In this document: positions 1-8,093 of the stretch, in pieces
How positions within the stretch are numbered: the first letter of the stretch is position 1
How the letters are laid out: the number at the start of each line of letters is the position of its first letter
Assembly: GCA_910577185.1 (NCBI GenBank)
Contig: CAJTLR010000095.1
Span: 224 to 10,741 of the forward strand
Reading direction: 5' to 3'
Length of the DNA stretch: 10,518 bases
From: an uncultured Acetatifactor sp.
GTDB taxonomy: Bacteria > Bacillota > Clostridia > Lachnospirales > Lachnospiraceae
Position numbers and translations under genes: made by a program
The notes under the pieces: model-generated
Told to the model about the DNA's origin: nothing
Databases searched by the model: none
The model's input: the letters and a program-made list of their open reading frames with translations, nothing else

Positions 1-190
1 CCAGCCACAGCCTTCCCAGCCAGCCCAGCAGTACCGCCGGCGGATTGGTCAGTATATTCACCAGTACCACCAGCAGGGCCCGCCTTCTGTCCCTGGCAAT
101 CCAGTTCCCGCATATCCCCATCACCGCCAGCTCTATGATAATTGTCAGCGCCAGGGAAACTCCGAACATCTCTGTCAGATACCTGTTCAT
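1..190 (-). CDS. Partial hypothetical membrane protein (N-terminal 63 residues)
   Basis: Translating the minus strand from the ATG at 190-188 gives an open frame that runs off the left edge. It begins MNRYLTEMFGVSLALTIIIE and contains two hydrophobic stretches, about residues 9-28 and 40-58, split by a basic loop (residues 32-38, rich in Arg). That pattern indicates an integral membrane protein with the loop probably cytoplasmic. The start is supported by a purine-rich ribosome binding site (GGAGGGAGG) five bases upstream, inside the end of the preceding gene, and by a four-base ATGA overlap with that gene's stop. The two are therefore probably translationally coupled and may act together. 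I do not recognise the family and the C-terminal part is missing, so no function is assigned. Confidence 0.8.
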   Translation of the reverse strand, partial: MNRYLTEMFGVSLALTIIIELAVMGICGNWIARDRRRALLVVLVNILTNPPAVLLGWLGRLWL

Positions 191-1248
191 ATGGGCCTCC
201 CTCCGGCTTTCCTCCCTGTACCGCATATGCCCCATGCCATAAGAATCAGGGATACCGCACACCCCACACCCCCGGTCACATTCCCCGGCGCCCATGGCAG
301 CGCCTGAAAATAGCCCGGCAGAAATCCCAGAAACAGTGCGAAAGTCAGGAATCCGAACGCAAATCCAGGATATGCCGGCAGTCTGCGGGCCATCTGGTAC
401 AGCGTTACCGGCATGGTCATATTGAAGAAAAACAAGGCCGCCAGCCCCAGCGGCATCACGGTACAGCAGAAATAACACAGAGATGCCGGCACCAGGGAAA
501 ATACCGCGGTCTTCATGGCGCCGTGCCTGGCAGCCAAAAACCCTCCCGCCACCTTCCCGCCCACAATGGCAAGAACAGCCAGAAGCCCTGCAGTCATATC
601 GTTTTTCCAGGAAAAAGTAACCTCCATACCGATATAAGACCGCAAAAACACCACTGCCAGACAGCATAGTGCCAGCCTTACCGTCCCTGCCCCGGCAGGT
701 TTTGGCCCTTCGGAACCATGGCATTCCTGCCTGCCCTTGTTTTTCCTCCCCTTCCGGGACACATACACTGCCGCCGCTCCCAAAAGCAGCATCCCCGCGA
801 TTACACCCGGGATCCCGGCCCTTTGAAATCCCTGCTTCGCCGCCAGGGTGCCCAGATACAGTCCCAGCGCCCCCGGTGCCACAAACACACCCAGTCCCCT
901 GCCCTTCCAGTTCTTTTCATTGTCCTCCTGTATGGTTCCCACACCGCCTCCCACATGAAACAGTGCATTTCCGGTTCCCAGCACTGCCGGGCCTGCTGCC
1001 AGGCCTGCCACCGTGCAGACCACCCCTGCCGCTGCGGCAAACAGCGCAAAATTCTTTTTCCTCCCTCCCTTTTCCTTCTCATTCAGGGCATCCAGCAGTA
1101 CCCCCATGGGCATCTGCAGGGCAAAGGCGCAGAAATTATATATCAGCATGGGATAAATGCCCCTTCCTCCGGGGAGAAATATCCCGAACATGGCCAGGGC
1201 ACACAGGCCATCTACCAGAAAATGCAGGCCGGCATAAAATACGGTCAT
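187..1248 (-). CDS. MFS-type membrane protein, distantly Fsr (fosmidomycin resistance)-like
   Basis: The product is a 353-residue polytopic membrane protein with roughly ten to twelve hydrophobic segments. They fall in two halves separated by a hydrophilic basic loop at about residues 164-189. The N-terminal segment HFLVDGLCALAMF and the motif GTGNALFHVGGG (residues 91-102) resemble Fsr-like major facilitator proteins, which carry H...D in TM1 and G.G.A.FH in TM4. At 353 residues it is shorter than the usual 390-420. The start chosen is the ATG at 1248-1246, because AGGAGG lies nine bases upstream; an in-frame TTG at 1293 has no comparable site. Its stop overlaps the start of the next membrane gene. 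It is separated from the glycosidase operon by a hairpin terminator, so it is probably a distinct unit. The substrate is unknown and the family link is inferred from motifs only. Confidence 0.75.
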   Translation of the reverse strand: MTVFYAGLHFLVDGLCALAMFGIFLPGGRGIYPMLIYNFCAFALQMPMGVLLDALNEKEKGGRKKNFALFAAAAGVVCTVAGLAAGPAVLGTGNALFHVGGGVGTIQEDNEKNWKGRGLGVFVAPGALGLYLGTLAAKQGFQRAGIPGVIAGMLLLGAAAVYVSRKGRKNKGRQECHGSEGPKPAGAGTVRLALCCLAVVFLRSYIGMEVTFSWKNDMTAGLLAVLAIVGGKVAGGFLAARHGAMKTAVFSLVPASLCYFCCTVMPLGLAALFFFNMTMPVTLYQMARRLPAYPGFAFGFLTFALFLGFLPGYFQALPWAPGNVTGGVGCAVSLILMAWGICGTGRKAGGRPI

Positions 1249-1279
1249 CTCCCCACCCCTCCTTTTCTCCGAATCCAAA

Positions 1280-1308
1280 ATTGTATCTGACAAAAAATTT
1301 ATGTTTCA
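1280..1308 (-). promoter_or_regulatory. Weak candidate promoter for the Fsr-like membrane gene
   Basis: On the minus strand a good -10 (TACAAT, 1280-1285) lies 17 bases from a poor -35 (TGAAAC, 1303-1308). It sits in an AT-rich stretch between the terminator at 1373-1414 and the ribosome binding site of the gene starting at 1248. Position favours a promoter but the -35 is weak. A second -10-like GATAAT further upstream has no properly spaced -35. Confidence 0.3.
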
Positions 1309-1372
1309 CAGACATCCATTATCATGCAACGTAAATTTCGCTACGCAAATATCCTATTCTTATAAACGGCAA

Positions 1373-1414
1373 ATCGGGCAAAAAGTTTCCATATCCGAAA
1401 ACTTTCTGCCCGAT
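1373..1414 (-). terminator. Intrinsic terminator-like hairpin after the OPA-type transporter
   Basis: An 8-bp stem (ATCGGGCA with TGCCCGAT) continues, after one mismatch, into a 7-bp stem (AAAGTTT with AAACTTT), closed by a short loop. It lies about ten bases beyond the transporter stop codon. On the minus strand the stem is followed by a poor T-tract (TTTGCCGTTTAT), so termination may be incomplete. It marks the probable end of the glycosidase operon. Confidence 0.65.
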
Positions 1415-1423
1415 ATTCCCGCC

Positions 1424-2680
1424 TTATTTCTGTTTTTTGCAAAAAGCCGCCCATCTCCGTCCTGCGGCCAGCATCAGCAGCGCCCCCAGCACCGCAATGG
1501 CGATCCAGAGAATCACCACCGTTCTCCAGCCTGCCCCTTCTGCCACGGCCCCGAATCCATAGGTGGAAAGGGAACTGCCGATATAGGTGGCCGCATTGAG
1601 CACCCCCGATACCGTGGATACCTTGCCGTATCCGGCAAAATGTCCCGGCACACGGCTGATCAGCAGCAGGTTGACTCCGTACATGCTTCCCGTAATTACT
1701 GTCATCATGATAATGCACACCGCGGATGCACTGTCATAAAACGGCAGCATGACAGCCCCCGCAAAAGCCCCGGCCCCGAACAACAGCATTGCGGTAAACA
1801 CTTCACTTTTCAGAATCCCCAGCAACAGGGAGGCAAACAAAATGCACAGGGTCCCGAACACCGGCAGCGCCGCCGCGGACAGAATGGATTTGGAACTGTT
1901 CATGCCGAATACCTCATTCATGTATACCGGCATCCAGGTTGTCATCCCATCCCGCAGGGTTCCCTGTAAGATAATGGCCAGCAGAATGGGAATCAGCGGC
2001 GCTGCCGCCAGCAGATGCAGGGCGGAACCCCCATTTTCTTCCACCTTCGTCCTGCCCCCGTCCCCGGGCTTCTCACCATGATCCGCTTCCAGTTTCCGGA
2101 CTTTGACCAGCCAGAAAACCGCTGTCAGGATTCCCAGAACCCCGGGGACCGCAAATGCGGTTTTCCAGCCGGAAAACTGTATGCATACAGGCGCAAAAAC
2201 ATAAATGGCCAGGGTGGCCAGGGTAGATGCCATGGATACCAGCACGCAGCTTTGTCTGTACCATTTATCAGACAGCATTTCTGCCATCACACGCACCATG
2301 GGCGGCCACAGCATGGACTGGAAGAAGCCGTTGGCACACCACACCGGAATCATGACTTCCATTCCCGGGAAAAGCATCACCAGCAGATTGCAGCAGGAAC
2401 TTCCCGCCAGACCCGTAAAAATCATCCTCCGGGGACTATACTTATCCCCCAGGAAGCCGCAGACCAGCTGCCCTGCCCCGTAACTTAAAAAGCACATGGT
2501 CACCGGCAGTCCTGCAATACTCTTTCCCACCTGCAGTACATTTTGTATCTCCACCATGCAGGCAGCATAGTTCAGCCTGGTCATATAACTCATAAAATAA
2601 ACCAGGCAGCATAGAAAACACAGAAATCTCATCTGTCTTTCGGATGTCAGTTTTTTCAGCACGGAAAAGTTCCCCTCCAT
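1424..2680 (-). CDS. MFS transporter, organophosphate:phosphate antiporter (GlpT/UhpT)-like
   Basis: This is an inner-membrane carrier of 418 residues from the chosen start, with about twelve hydrophobic segments and a charged central loop at about residues 192-220. Three features point to the OPA branch. TM1 carries YMTRLNY, with an Arg at residue 35 at the place of GlpT Arg45. TM7 carries LRDGMTTWMPVY, with an Arg at residue 243 at the place of GlpT Arg269. The WPPMVR motif matches the family's WPP..R. The two arginines bind phosphate in GlpT, so a phosphorylated or anionic substrate is possible but unproven. The frame is open to an ATG at 2755, but that has no ribosome binding site. The ATG at 2680 is a conservative choice. 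A GTG at 2662-2660, nine bases after GGAGGGG, is a serious alternative. The gene follows the GH3 gene closely and is probably co-transcribed as the locus importer. Confidence 0.85.
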   Translation of the reverse strand: MEGNFSVLKKLTSERQMRFLCFLCCLVYFMSYMTRLNYAACMVEIQNVLQVGKSIAGLPVTMCFLSYGAGQLVCGFLGDKYSPRRMIFTGLAGSSCCNLLVMLFPGMEVMIPVWCANGFFQSMLWPPMVRVMAEMLSDKWYRQSCVLVSMASTLATLAIYVFAPVCIQFSGWKTAFAVPGVLGILTAVFWLVKVRKLEADHGEKPGDGGRTKVEENGGSALHLLAAAPLIPILLAIILQGTLRDGMTTWMPVYMNEVFGMNSSKSILSAAALPVFGTLCILFASLLLGILKSEVFTAMLLFGAGAFAGAVMLPFYDSASAVCIIMMTVITGSMYGVNLLLISRVPGHFAGYGKVSTVSGVLNAATYIGSSLSTYGFGAVAEGAGWRTVVILWIAIAVLGALLMLAAGRRWAAFCKKQK

Positions 2681-2761
2681 TCTTTCGCTTTTAACACACT
2701 GTTGTTCCCGCCGGTTCCGGCTCCTTTGTCCCCATACGGATACGATGGTTATCATATGGCT

Positions 2762-5473
2762 TCACATAACAGTGAACATCCCCTTCAGCAGTATATCTGC
2801 CGCATTGTCCCCCACGCTGACCAGGAAGTCTCCCGGCTCCACATGCCATTTGCAGCCGCGGTCCAGGGTACGCATCTGCCGGCATCCGATACGGATTTCC
2901 AGTCTCCGGCTCTCCCCCGGCTCCAGTCCCACTTTCTCAAAGCCTGCCAGCTCCTGCACCGGCTTCACCGTACTGGATACCATGTCCCGCAGATATACCT
3001 GGGCCGTCTCTTCCCCGAAGCAGCTTCCCTTGTTGGTGACGGTAAAGGATACCTTCACTTCTGCCCCATTTTCGATATCTGCAGCGGACGCGCCATTTCC
3101 CTCTATCTCCAGGTCTTCATAGGCAAAAAACGTATAGGTCAGCCCGTAGCCGAAAGGATACAGGGGATTCCAGTCCATCTCCACATAGCGCCGTCCCCCG
3201 CCGGGAAGACGGTTGTAATTGCAGGGCACCTGCCCCACGGATTTCGGGAAAGACATGGGGAGCCTGCCGGAAGGACAAATTTTTCCGAACAGGATTTCCG
3301 CGATGGCCATTCCTCCCTTTTCCCCGGGGAACCAGCATTCCAGAATGGCCGGAATGTGTTCCTGCTCCCAGGTCAGCGCCAGGGGTCTGCCGTTCTGCAG
3401 CACCAGAATAACCGGCGTCCCGGTGCTTTCCAGCCGTTTCAGAAAATCAGACTGCTTTCCCGGCAAAGTCAGTTCTGTGCGGTCCAGGTTTTCCCCGCTG
3501 GTCTCCTCATTGTCGCCCAGACACACCACTGCCACATCTGCCCGCCTTACAATGTCCAGCGCCGGTTCCCAGTCCTCCCTGCCCCTGTTATAGCCCAGGA
3601 CCACCCTGGCCCCTCTGGCATCATTGCAGAATTCCAGCCTGATATCGTATTCCCTGCCTTCCCGGAAGGCAAAATCCGCCATCCTGGCATCCGCATCCCT
3701 TCCGGCGGAAGCACTTTTCTCCTCCCCCGGAGCTTCCGGCGAAGGCGCCTTCCGAAGACCGCTGTTTCCACCGCCTGTGCCTGCATCCGGGTTCCATGCG
3801 TCTATGATCAGTTTCCCGTCTATGTATAAACGCATACTGTCCTGCCCTGGAATGGCCAGACAGCCCTGGAAGGATTCCTGCGCCTTTAACTTTCCTGTCC
3901 AGACTGCGGAAAAACGGTCCGCGTCCAGTTCCGGATGAGGCTTCGCATAAATCCAGTTAAAGTTGATGACCGGATCATTGCGGGTCACCACGGCTTCACC
4001 GGTCATGTCCCAGCCGTTGTAATAACGCCCCGTCAGCCCGGGAGCGCCTTCCTCATCCCGAAACCATCCCGGAGAAAAAGTCTTCACTTTTTCCCCCAGA
4101 TAACTGCAGCCTTTTTCATACAGAACCGTCCTGTCCTCCCCTGCCATCCGCCTGATTCCTTCCAGCACCGTTACCATATGGGAAGGTTCAAAGTTCATAC
4201 AGTAATCTCCCAGGGCAGGTTCGTCCGCCCCCGGTCCCACCACGGCAATGGTTTTATGACCATCGGACAGGGGCAGAAGCTTTTTATCGTTTTTCAGAAG
4301 ACAAACTGACTTCCTGGCGATATTTAACGCCGTCTCCTGATGTTTTTTACAGTTTGCCGTTTTTTCGTATAAAGTTTCGTCCACATAGGGATGCTCAAAC
4401 AGTCCCAGGGCAAATTTCAGTTTCAGCACACGCCCGCAGGCCTTATCCAGCACGGCTTCCTCCATCTCTCCGGTTTTTACCAGCTGCCGGATTCCCTCCA
4501 TCCACTCCTCATGGGTAAAGTCATATAGCTGTAAGTCCACTCCTGCTTCCAGCCCCTGCCGTATGGCATCGGTCTTGTCTTTTGCGGTGTAATGGCTGCC
4601 CCAGAGCCTGGACACTGCCGTCATGTCGGAACGGACAAAGCCGGGCATATGATACTGTTCCCTCAGCACATCTGTCAGTATCTCATGGTCGGATGCCACC
4701 GGCTGGCCGTCAATGGCAGTATAGGAGCACATGGCATTCCAGGCACCGCCTTTTACAAAAGCCTCTTCAAATACCGGCAGGCACCAGGCAAACACATCAT
4801 GTCTTCCCATGGCCGAAGGCGCGCAGTTCAGCCCTGCCACCGGCGTCCCGTACCCCACATAGTGCTTCGGCTCGGATGCCACCGTGTCCGGACGCTTCAG
4901 GTCCTCCCCCTGCATTCCTTTCACGATCTCCCTGGCAAACTCCCCGGCAAGGAAAGTATCCTCCCCAAAGGCCTCCTCCACCCTGCCATAGCGAGGATCC
5001 CTGGTCAGGTCCATAACCGGATTCCATGTCTCATGGACTCCGTAACTTCTGGCCTCTGCGGCAATGCCTTCCCCCATCTGTCTTCCCAGCAGGGGTTCAA
5101 AGGTTCCCGCCAGTCCGATCTGCTGGGGAAAGCAGGTTGCATCCTTGTCAAAAAAACCGTGCAGCGCCTCTTCGCTGAAAAGGAATGGGATTCCAAGGCG
5201 TGTGTTTTCCACGGCATACCGCTGCAGTGCGTTGGCAATCCCGGGCGTGGTCCCCCGGAGCTGGATACTGCCCAGACTCTTGTTTTCCGTGATTTTCTCC
5301 AGCGCTTCCCACAAAATTTCTGCCACTCTGCCATCCGGTGTCTTCTTTGCGAAATCACCGATGCTGTACTGATCCGTCTGCATGATTTTTTCTTCCAGCG
5401 TCATCCGGGAGAGCAGGTCAGCCACTCTCTCCTCCACGGGCAGGGCCGCATTTTTATACTTCACTGTCTGCAT
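2762..5473 (-). CDS. GH3 beta-glycosidase (beta-glucosidase/beta-xylosidase type) with inserted PA14 domain
   Basis: The product is a 903-residue retaining beta-glycosidase with no signal peptide, so probably cytoplasmic. Residues 1-370 form the (beta/alpha)8 domain, with FLFSEEALHG, KHYVGYG (203-209) and GFVRSDMTAV containing the likely nucleophile Asp283. The second GH3 domain begins near 380 and is interrupted by a PA14 module (about 475-640, GLTGRYYNGWDM to VVLGYNRGRE). It resumes with GDNEETSGENLDR, where Glu661 is the best acid/base candidate by comparison with PA14-bearing yeast beta-glucosidase. A fibronectin III-like domain ends the protein (about 785-900). A Gly/Ser/Ala/Pro-rich stretch (565-598) inside PA14 is unusual. 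The layout matches beta-glucosidases and beta-xylosidases, not NagZ-type hexosaminidases, which lack PA14. The start has AGGAG six bases upstream. It lies between the GH38-like gene and the transporter, but which beta-sugar it removes cannot be read from sequence. Confidence 0.95.
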   Translation of the reverse strand: MQTVKYKNAALPVEERVADLLSRMTLEEKIMQTDQYSIGDFAKKTPDGRVAEILWEALEKITENKSLGSIQLRGTTPGIANALQRYAVENTRLGIPFLFSEEALHGFFDKDATCFPQQIGLAGTFEPLLGRQMGEGIAAEARSYGVHETWNPVMDLTRDPRYGRVEEAFGEDTFLAGEFAREIVKGMQGEDLKRPDTVASEPKHYVGYGTPVAGLNCAPSAMGRHDVFAWCLPVFEEAFVKGGAWNAMCSYTAIDGQPVASDHEILTDVLREQYHMPGFVRSDMTAVSRLWGSHYTAKDKTDAIRQGLEAGVDLQLYDFTHEEWMEGIRQLVKTGEMEEAVLDKACGRVLKLKFALGLFEHPYVDETLYEKTANCKKHQETALNIARKSVCLLKNDKKLLPLSDGHKTIAVVGPGADEPALGDYCMNFEPSHMVTVLEGIRRMAGEDRTVLYEKGCSYLGEKVKTFSPGWFRDEEGAPGLTGRYYNGWDMTGEAVVTRNDPVINFNWIYAKPHPELDADRFSAVWTGKLKAQESFQGCLAIPGQDSMRLYIDGKLIIDAWNPDAGTGGGNSGLRKAPSPEAPGEEKSASAGRDADARMADFAFREGREYDIRLEFCNDARGARVVLGYNRGREDWEPALDIVRRADVAVVCLGDNEETSGENLDRTELTLPGKQSDFLKRLESTGTPVILVLQNGRPLALTWEQEHIPAILECWFPGEKGGMAIAEILFGKICPSGRLPMSFPKSVGQVPCNYNRLPGGGRRYVEMDWNPLYPFGYGLTYTFFAYEDLEIEGNGASAADIENGAEVKVSFTVTNKGSCFGEETAQVYLRDMVSSTVKPVQELAGFEKVGLEPGESRRLEIRIGCRQMRTLDRGCKWHVEPGDFLVSVGDNAADILLKGMFTVM

Positions 5474-5490
5474 ACTATGCTCCTATTTCT

Positions 5491-5584
5491 AGTTCCCCTA
5501 CGCTCAGTGCACTTTTCTGGAAACAATCTCTCTCGCTTCGCTCCCTCTCTTGTTTCCCTGCACTTCTCTACGGGGATTCTTTCC
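5491..5584. repeat. 94-base structured repeat, copy proximal to GH3
   Basis: This is one of two head-to-tail copies with an exact 94-base period and seven differences between them. Each copy has nested inverted repeats: TCCCC with GGGGA at the ends, GTGCA with TGCAC inside, and GGAAACAA with TTGTTTCC around a loop of about 25 bases. On the minus strand the loop is almost all purine and contains the mirror-symmetric GAGCGAAGCGAG. It ends about 18 bases before the GH3 start, so the GH3 ribosome binding site (AGGAG) lies outside the element. It resembles a dispersed palindromic repeat or a structured RNA; its identity is unknown. Confidence 0.85.
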
Positions 5585-5678
5585 AGTTCCCCTACGCTCA
5601 GTGCACTTTTCCGGAAACAATCTCTCTCCCTTCGCTATCTCACTTGTTTCCCTGCACTTCCCTACGGGGATTTTTTCC
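5585..5678. repeat. 94-base structured repeat, copy proximal to the GH38-like gene
   Basis: The second copy directly abuts the first and reaches the last base of the stop codon of the GH38-like gene (stop at 5678-5680). The paired arms GGAAACAA/TTGTTTCC, GTGCA/TGCAC and TCCCC/GGGGA are all intact. Most differences from the other copy fall in the loop, as expected if the folded form is under selection or if the arms are needed for mobility. Together the two copies fill almost the whole gap between the GH38-like and GH3 genes. Confidence 0.85.
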
Positions 5679-8065
5679 TATCCTATAATAAAGCTTACGG
5701 TACCCAGGTCGTTTTCCTTCAGTTTCCGGAGATTTTCCTCCGCGGTGCCCTCCCGCAGTTCCAAAGCATAACAGAACTCCCCGAACCCGGACAGATCCAT
5801 CTTGAAATTCGTCTCCCAGGTATTGTTCATAATCCAGCTGTACACGGGACGGTGATTGTTTTCCTCCTTATTATCGCACAGCACAATGGGATGATGTTCC
5901 ATCTGTCCCATATAAAGCAGGGGCGTATCAAAGGTATTGATCAGGATTCCCTCATTTCCCCTCTGATAAAGCAGTCCCTCATCTGCCATATAGTATTCCA
6001 TATTGCTTCCGGGCAGCTGGTCAACCCCCGGGCGCATGGGAACACCGCCGTTATGGATATGGATATCGCTGCCCGGCAGTTCCAGGCCAAGGGGCAGGTA
6101 AACACTCTCAATATTCTCGCTGATGGTCTTTGCAATCCGGTATGTAAATTCCACCCTGGGAAGGTTTCTATATAATTTTATGATCACGCTGCTGTGGCAG
6201 GTTCCCTCCAGCTCAAATACCAGCTCCACCTTGTCGAACACCGGGCCGTGGTCCAGAATCCGGATATCCTGCAGATCACCCTGGTACTGGGCGGCATGCA
6301 GTCCCCTCACATTTCTTCCCAGCAGACGCCGTTCCTCGTAAACCCCATTCCGGATTTCCGTACATTCATAAACGGGGGTAAAGAAATTTTCCAGCCCCTC
6401 CTTCAGCATCTCCGCACCGGCTTTTTTATGGTAAAATGTAGTGATGCCCTCACCGATTCTGTAGCCGATCCGAAACCATTCGTTTTCCAGCGCATAGGGA
6501 AGTCTGTACGATTCGCTGTCATAGTCATTTACAATATCCCGCACTCTCTCTGCCCCCACCCAGGCGGTACGGGTATATAACTTCTCCTCTTTCCGGGCGA
6601 TTTCTTCATATGAAAAAATCTTCTCTTCCATGGGTTCAAATTCTGCCAGAAAACTCACCAGCACACCTCTGGGATGTGCGGAAAGCTGCACCGCCGGCGT
6701 CTCCCCGGTCTGGCAGTCCGTGACCCTTACCGCCGGAAGGCTCATGGTTTCCACATAAAACTCCACCGGAAAAACGCCCTTGCGGCTGCTCATGGAAACC
6801 GCCTTTACCTGACCGCAGGAATTGTAATACCGCAGAATATCCCCCAGCAGATGGCATTGCCCGCTCTTTCGCATGGCAGCGGCCTCATGGGCTTTGGATG
6901 CATAGCTGGTCTTGCGGATATCCAGATTGGTCACCATAGTGTCATACGGATTTGTGACCGTGGCGGAATGTCCCCATGTGTGCTCCGCATACAGAAGGGC
7001 ATTGTCCTCCCCGGTCTCCCGCAGCCTCTCGTCTTTCACACCTGTCTTTTCCTCCAAATGGTCACAGATATGGGCGAGACGCAGTGCCTCCTTGTAATGC
7101 TTAACCGCATAGGGCGTACTGCCCACTCCGTTGCCCCACCAGTCGTTGATGGCGCCCCGGTATACCGGCGCATCCACAACCTTGTCCCGGATCAGGTCAT
7201 ATAACTCCTGCAAAGTCACCATCTGCAGCGTGACTTCCTCCCCAAACTGCCTGTTAAATTCATGGATGGCGGCAAGTATGGCCGGATTTGCAGGCGCATT
7301 GTCGGAAAAAACCCCGCTGACGCTTGTGATGTAAAAGTCGTAGGGATACCCGTTTTCCTCATATTCTCCTATGCTGGTCAAAAGATTCCTATGCAGTGTC
7401 TCCAGGGCCGTGGGAGCCTTCTCTTTTCCGAAATAATTTTCCGTCATGAAATTCACATTTTTGTGAAACACGATTCCCAGCGCATTCCCCAGATTGTAAT
7501 GCTCCCCGCTCCACACCAGAAGCCTGCCGCCCTCTTCGTTTTCCCAGAAATAGGGCTTCTGGTTCTGGTAGAGGGGATACATTCCATGGTGCGTATGAAT
7601 ATTGGTATACAAAAAATCAATACCGTTTCTGATCAGCACATCCCTGGCGCCAAGTGAAATTCCGTTTATATCTGCACACATGGCAGTCTTTACCGGAAAT
7701 CCCGCCTCCGTAAAAAGCGCCTGCAGCCGCGCCGTCCTGCGTTCCAGCATACCGCAGTCCACCAGGTCATTAAAATTCAGGTAATTGGCGGAAATACCGA
7801 TATTGCCTTTTCTGGCCAGGCGGAAAAAGTCTTCCTTTTCCTCCGGCGCAGCGCTCTTCAGAAACTGCTCCACACAATACCAGGTCTCGCAGTTCCATTT
7901 GAAATCTCTCTCCGGCCGGTTTTCTTCCTCCCCTTTTTTCACAATGGCTATCACATTCCGGATGTTATTCACCTGGTTATAAATCACCTGTTCCTGCAGA
8001 TCCGTATATCCCACATCCGTATGGGAGTGATGCACAATATACACATGCTTTATCTGTCTGCCCAT
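5678..8065 (-). CDS. GH38 / DUF5054-type alpha-mannosidase-like glycosidase
   Basis: The product is 795 residues with no signal peptide, so probably cytoplasmic. The N-terminus has HHSHTDVGYT (residues 12-21), the counterpart of the zinc-binding H-S-H-N-D-P-G-W of GH38 alpha-mannosidases; His15 and Asp17 would be ligands. CADINGISLG (130-139) stands where GH38 enzymes have the nucleophile motif with D-x-x-G, making Asp132 the candidate nucleophile. AEHTWGHS (360-367) supplies a likely further zinc-ligand histidine (His362). A helical middle region and an all-beta C-terminal half (about 420-795) fit the GH38 fold. H-x-H-T-D-x-G-Y-T is what I recall for the poorly studied DUF5054 relatives, so the exact sugar specificity is uncertain. 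The start has AAAGGAG six bases upstream. It lies between the fucosidase and the GH3 gene. The reaction is inferred as hydrolysis of alpha-mannosides or a related glycoside. Confidence 0.85.
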   Translation of the reverse strand: MGRQIKHVYIVHHSHTDVGYTDLQEQVIYNQVNNIRNVIAIVKKGEEENRPERDFKWNCETWYCVEQFLKSAAPEEKEDFFRLARKGNIGISANYLNFNDLVDCGMLERRTARLQALFTEAGFPVKTAMCADINGISLGARDVLIRNGIDFLYTNIHTHHGMYPLYQNQKPYFWENEEGGRLLVWSGEHYNLGNALGIVFHKNVNFMTENYFGKEKAPTALETLHRNLLTSIGEYEENGYPYDFYITSVSGVFSDNAPANPAILAAIHEFNRQFGEEVTLQMVTLQELYDLIRDKVVDAPVYRGAINDWWGNGVGSTPYAVKHYKEALRLAHICDHLEEKTGVKDERLRETGEDNALLYAEHTWGHSATVTNPYDTMVTNLDIRKTSYASKAHEAAAMRKSGQCHLLGDILRYYNSCGQVKAVSMSSRKGVFPVEFYVETMSLPAVRVTDCQTGETPAVQLSAHPRGVLVSFLAEFEPMEEKIFSYEEIARKEEKLYTRTAWVGAERVRDIVNDYDSESYRLPYALENEWFRIGYRIGEGITTFYHKKAGAEMLKEGLENFFTPVYECTEIRNGVYEERRLLGRNVRGLHAAQYQGDLQDIRILDHGPVFDKVELVFELEGTCHSSVIIKLYRNLPRVEFTYRIAKTISENIESVYLPLGLELPGSDIHIHNGGVPMRPGVDQLPGSNMEYYMADEGLLYQRGNEGILINTFDTPLLYMGQMEHHPIVLCDNKEENNHRPVYSWIMNNTWETNFKMDLSGFGEFCYALELREGTAEENLRKLKENDLGTVSFIIG

Positions 8066-8093
8066 CTCCTGCTCCTTTCCCGGCCCCGCCGGC

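Noticed and set aside
1249..1293. TTG start at 1293 for the Fsr-like gene
   Set aside because: It has no ribosome binding site, and the extra 15 residues would be encoded across the strong AGGAGG site that serves the ATG at 1248.
2702..3829. Plus-strand frame of 375 residues
   Set aside because: It is antisense to the GH3 C-terminal half, which has clear family motifs; the plus-strand product has none.
2762..5473. NagZ-type beta-N-acetylhexosaminidase
   Set aside because: The protein has KHYVGYG, a second GH3 domain, PA14 and a fibronectin III-like end, as in beta-glucosidases and beta-xylosidases, and lacks the NagZ His/Asp loop.
5491..5678. CRISPR array
   Set aside because: There are only two directly abutting copies, each far longer than a CRISPR repeat, with no spacers between them and no cas genes in the window.
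4592..6175. Long plus-strand frame of 527 residues
   Set aside because: It lies antisense to the GH3 and GH38-like genes and reads through both repeat copies. Its translation is rich in His, Pro and Arg with no domain, as expected of a shadow frame in GC-rich DNA.
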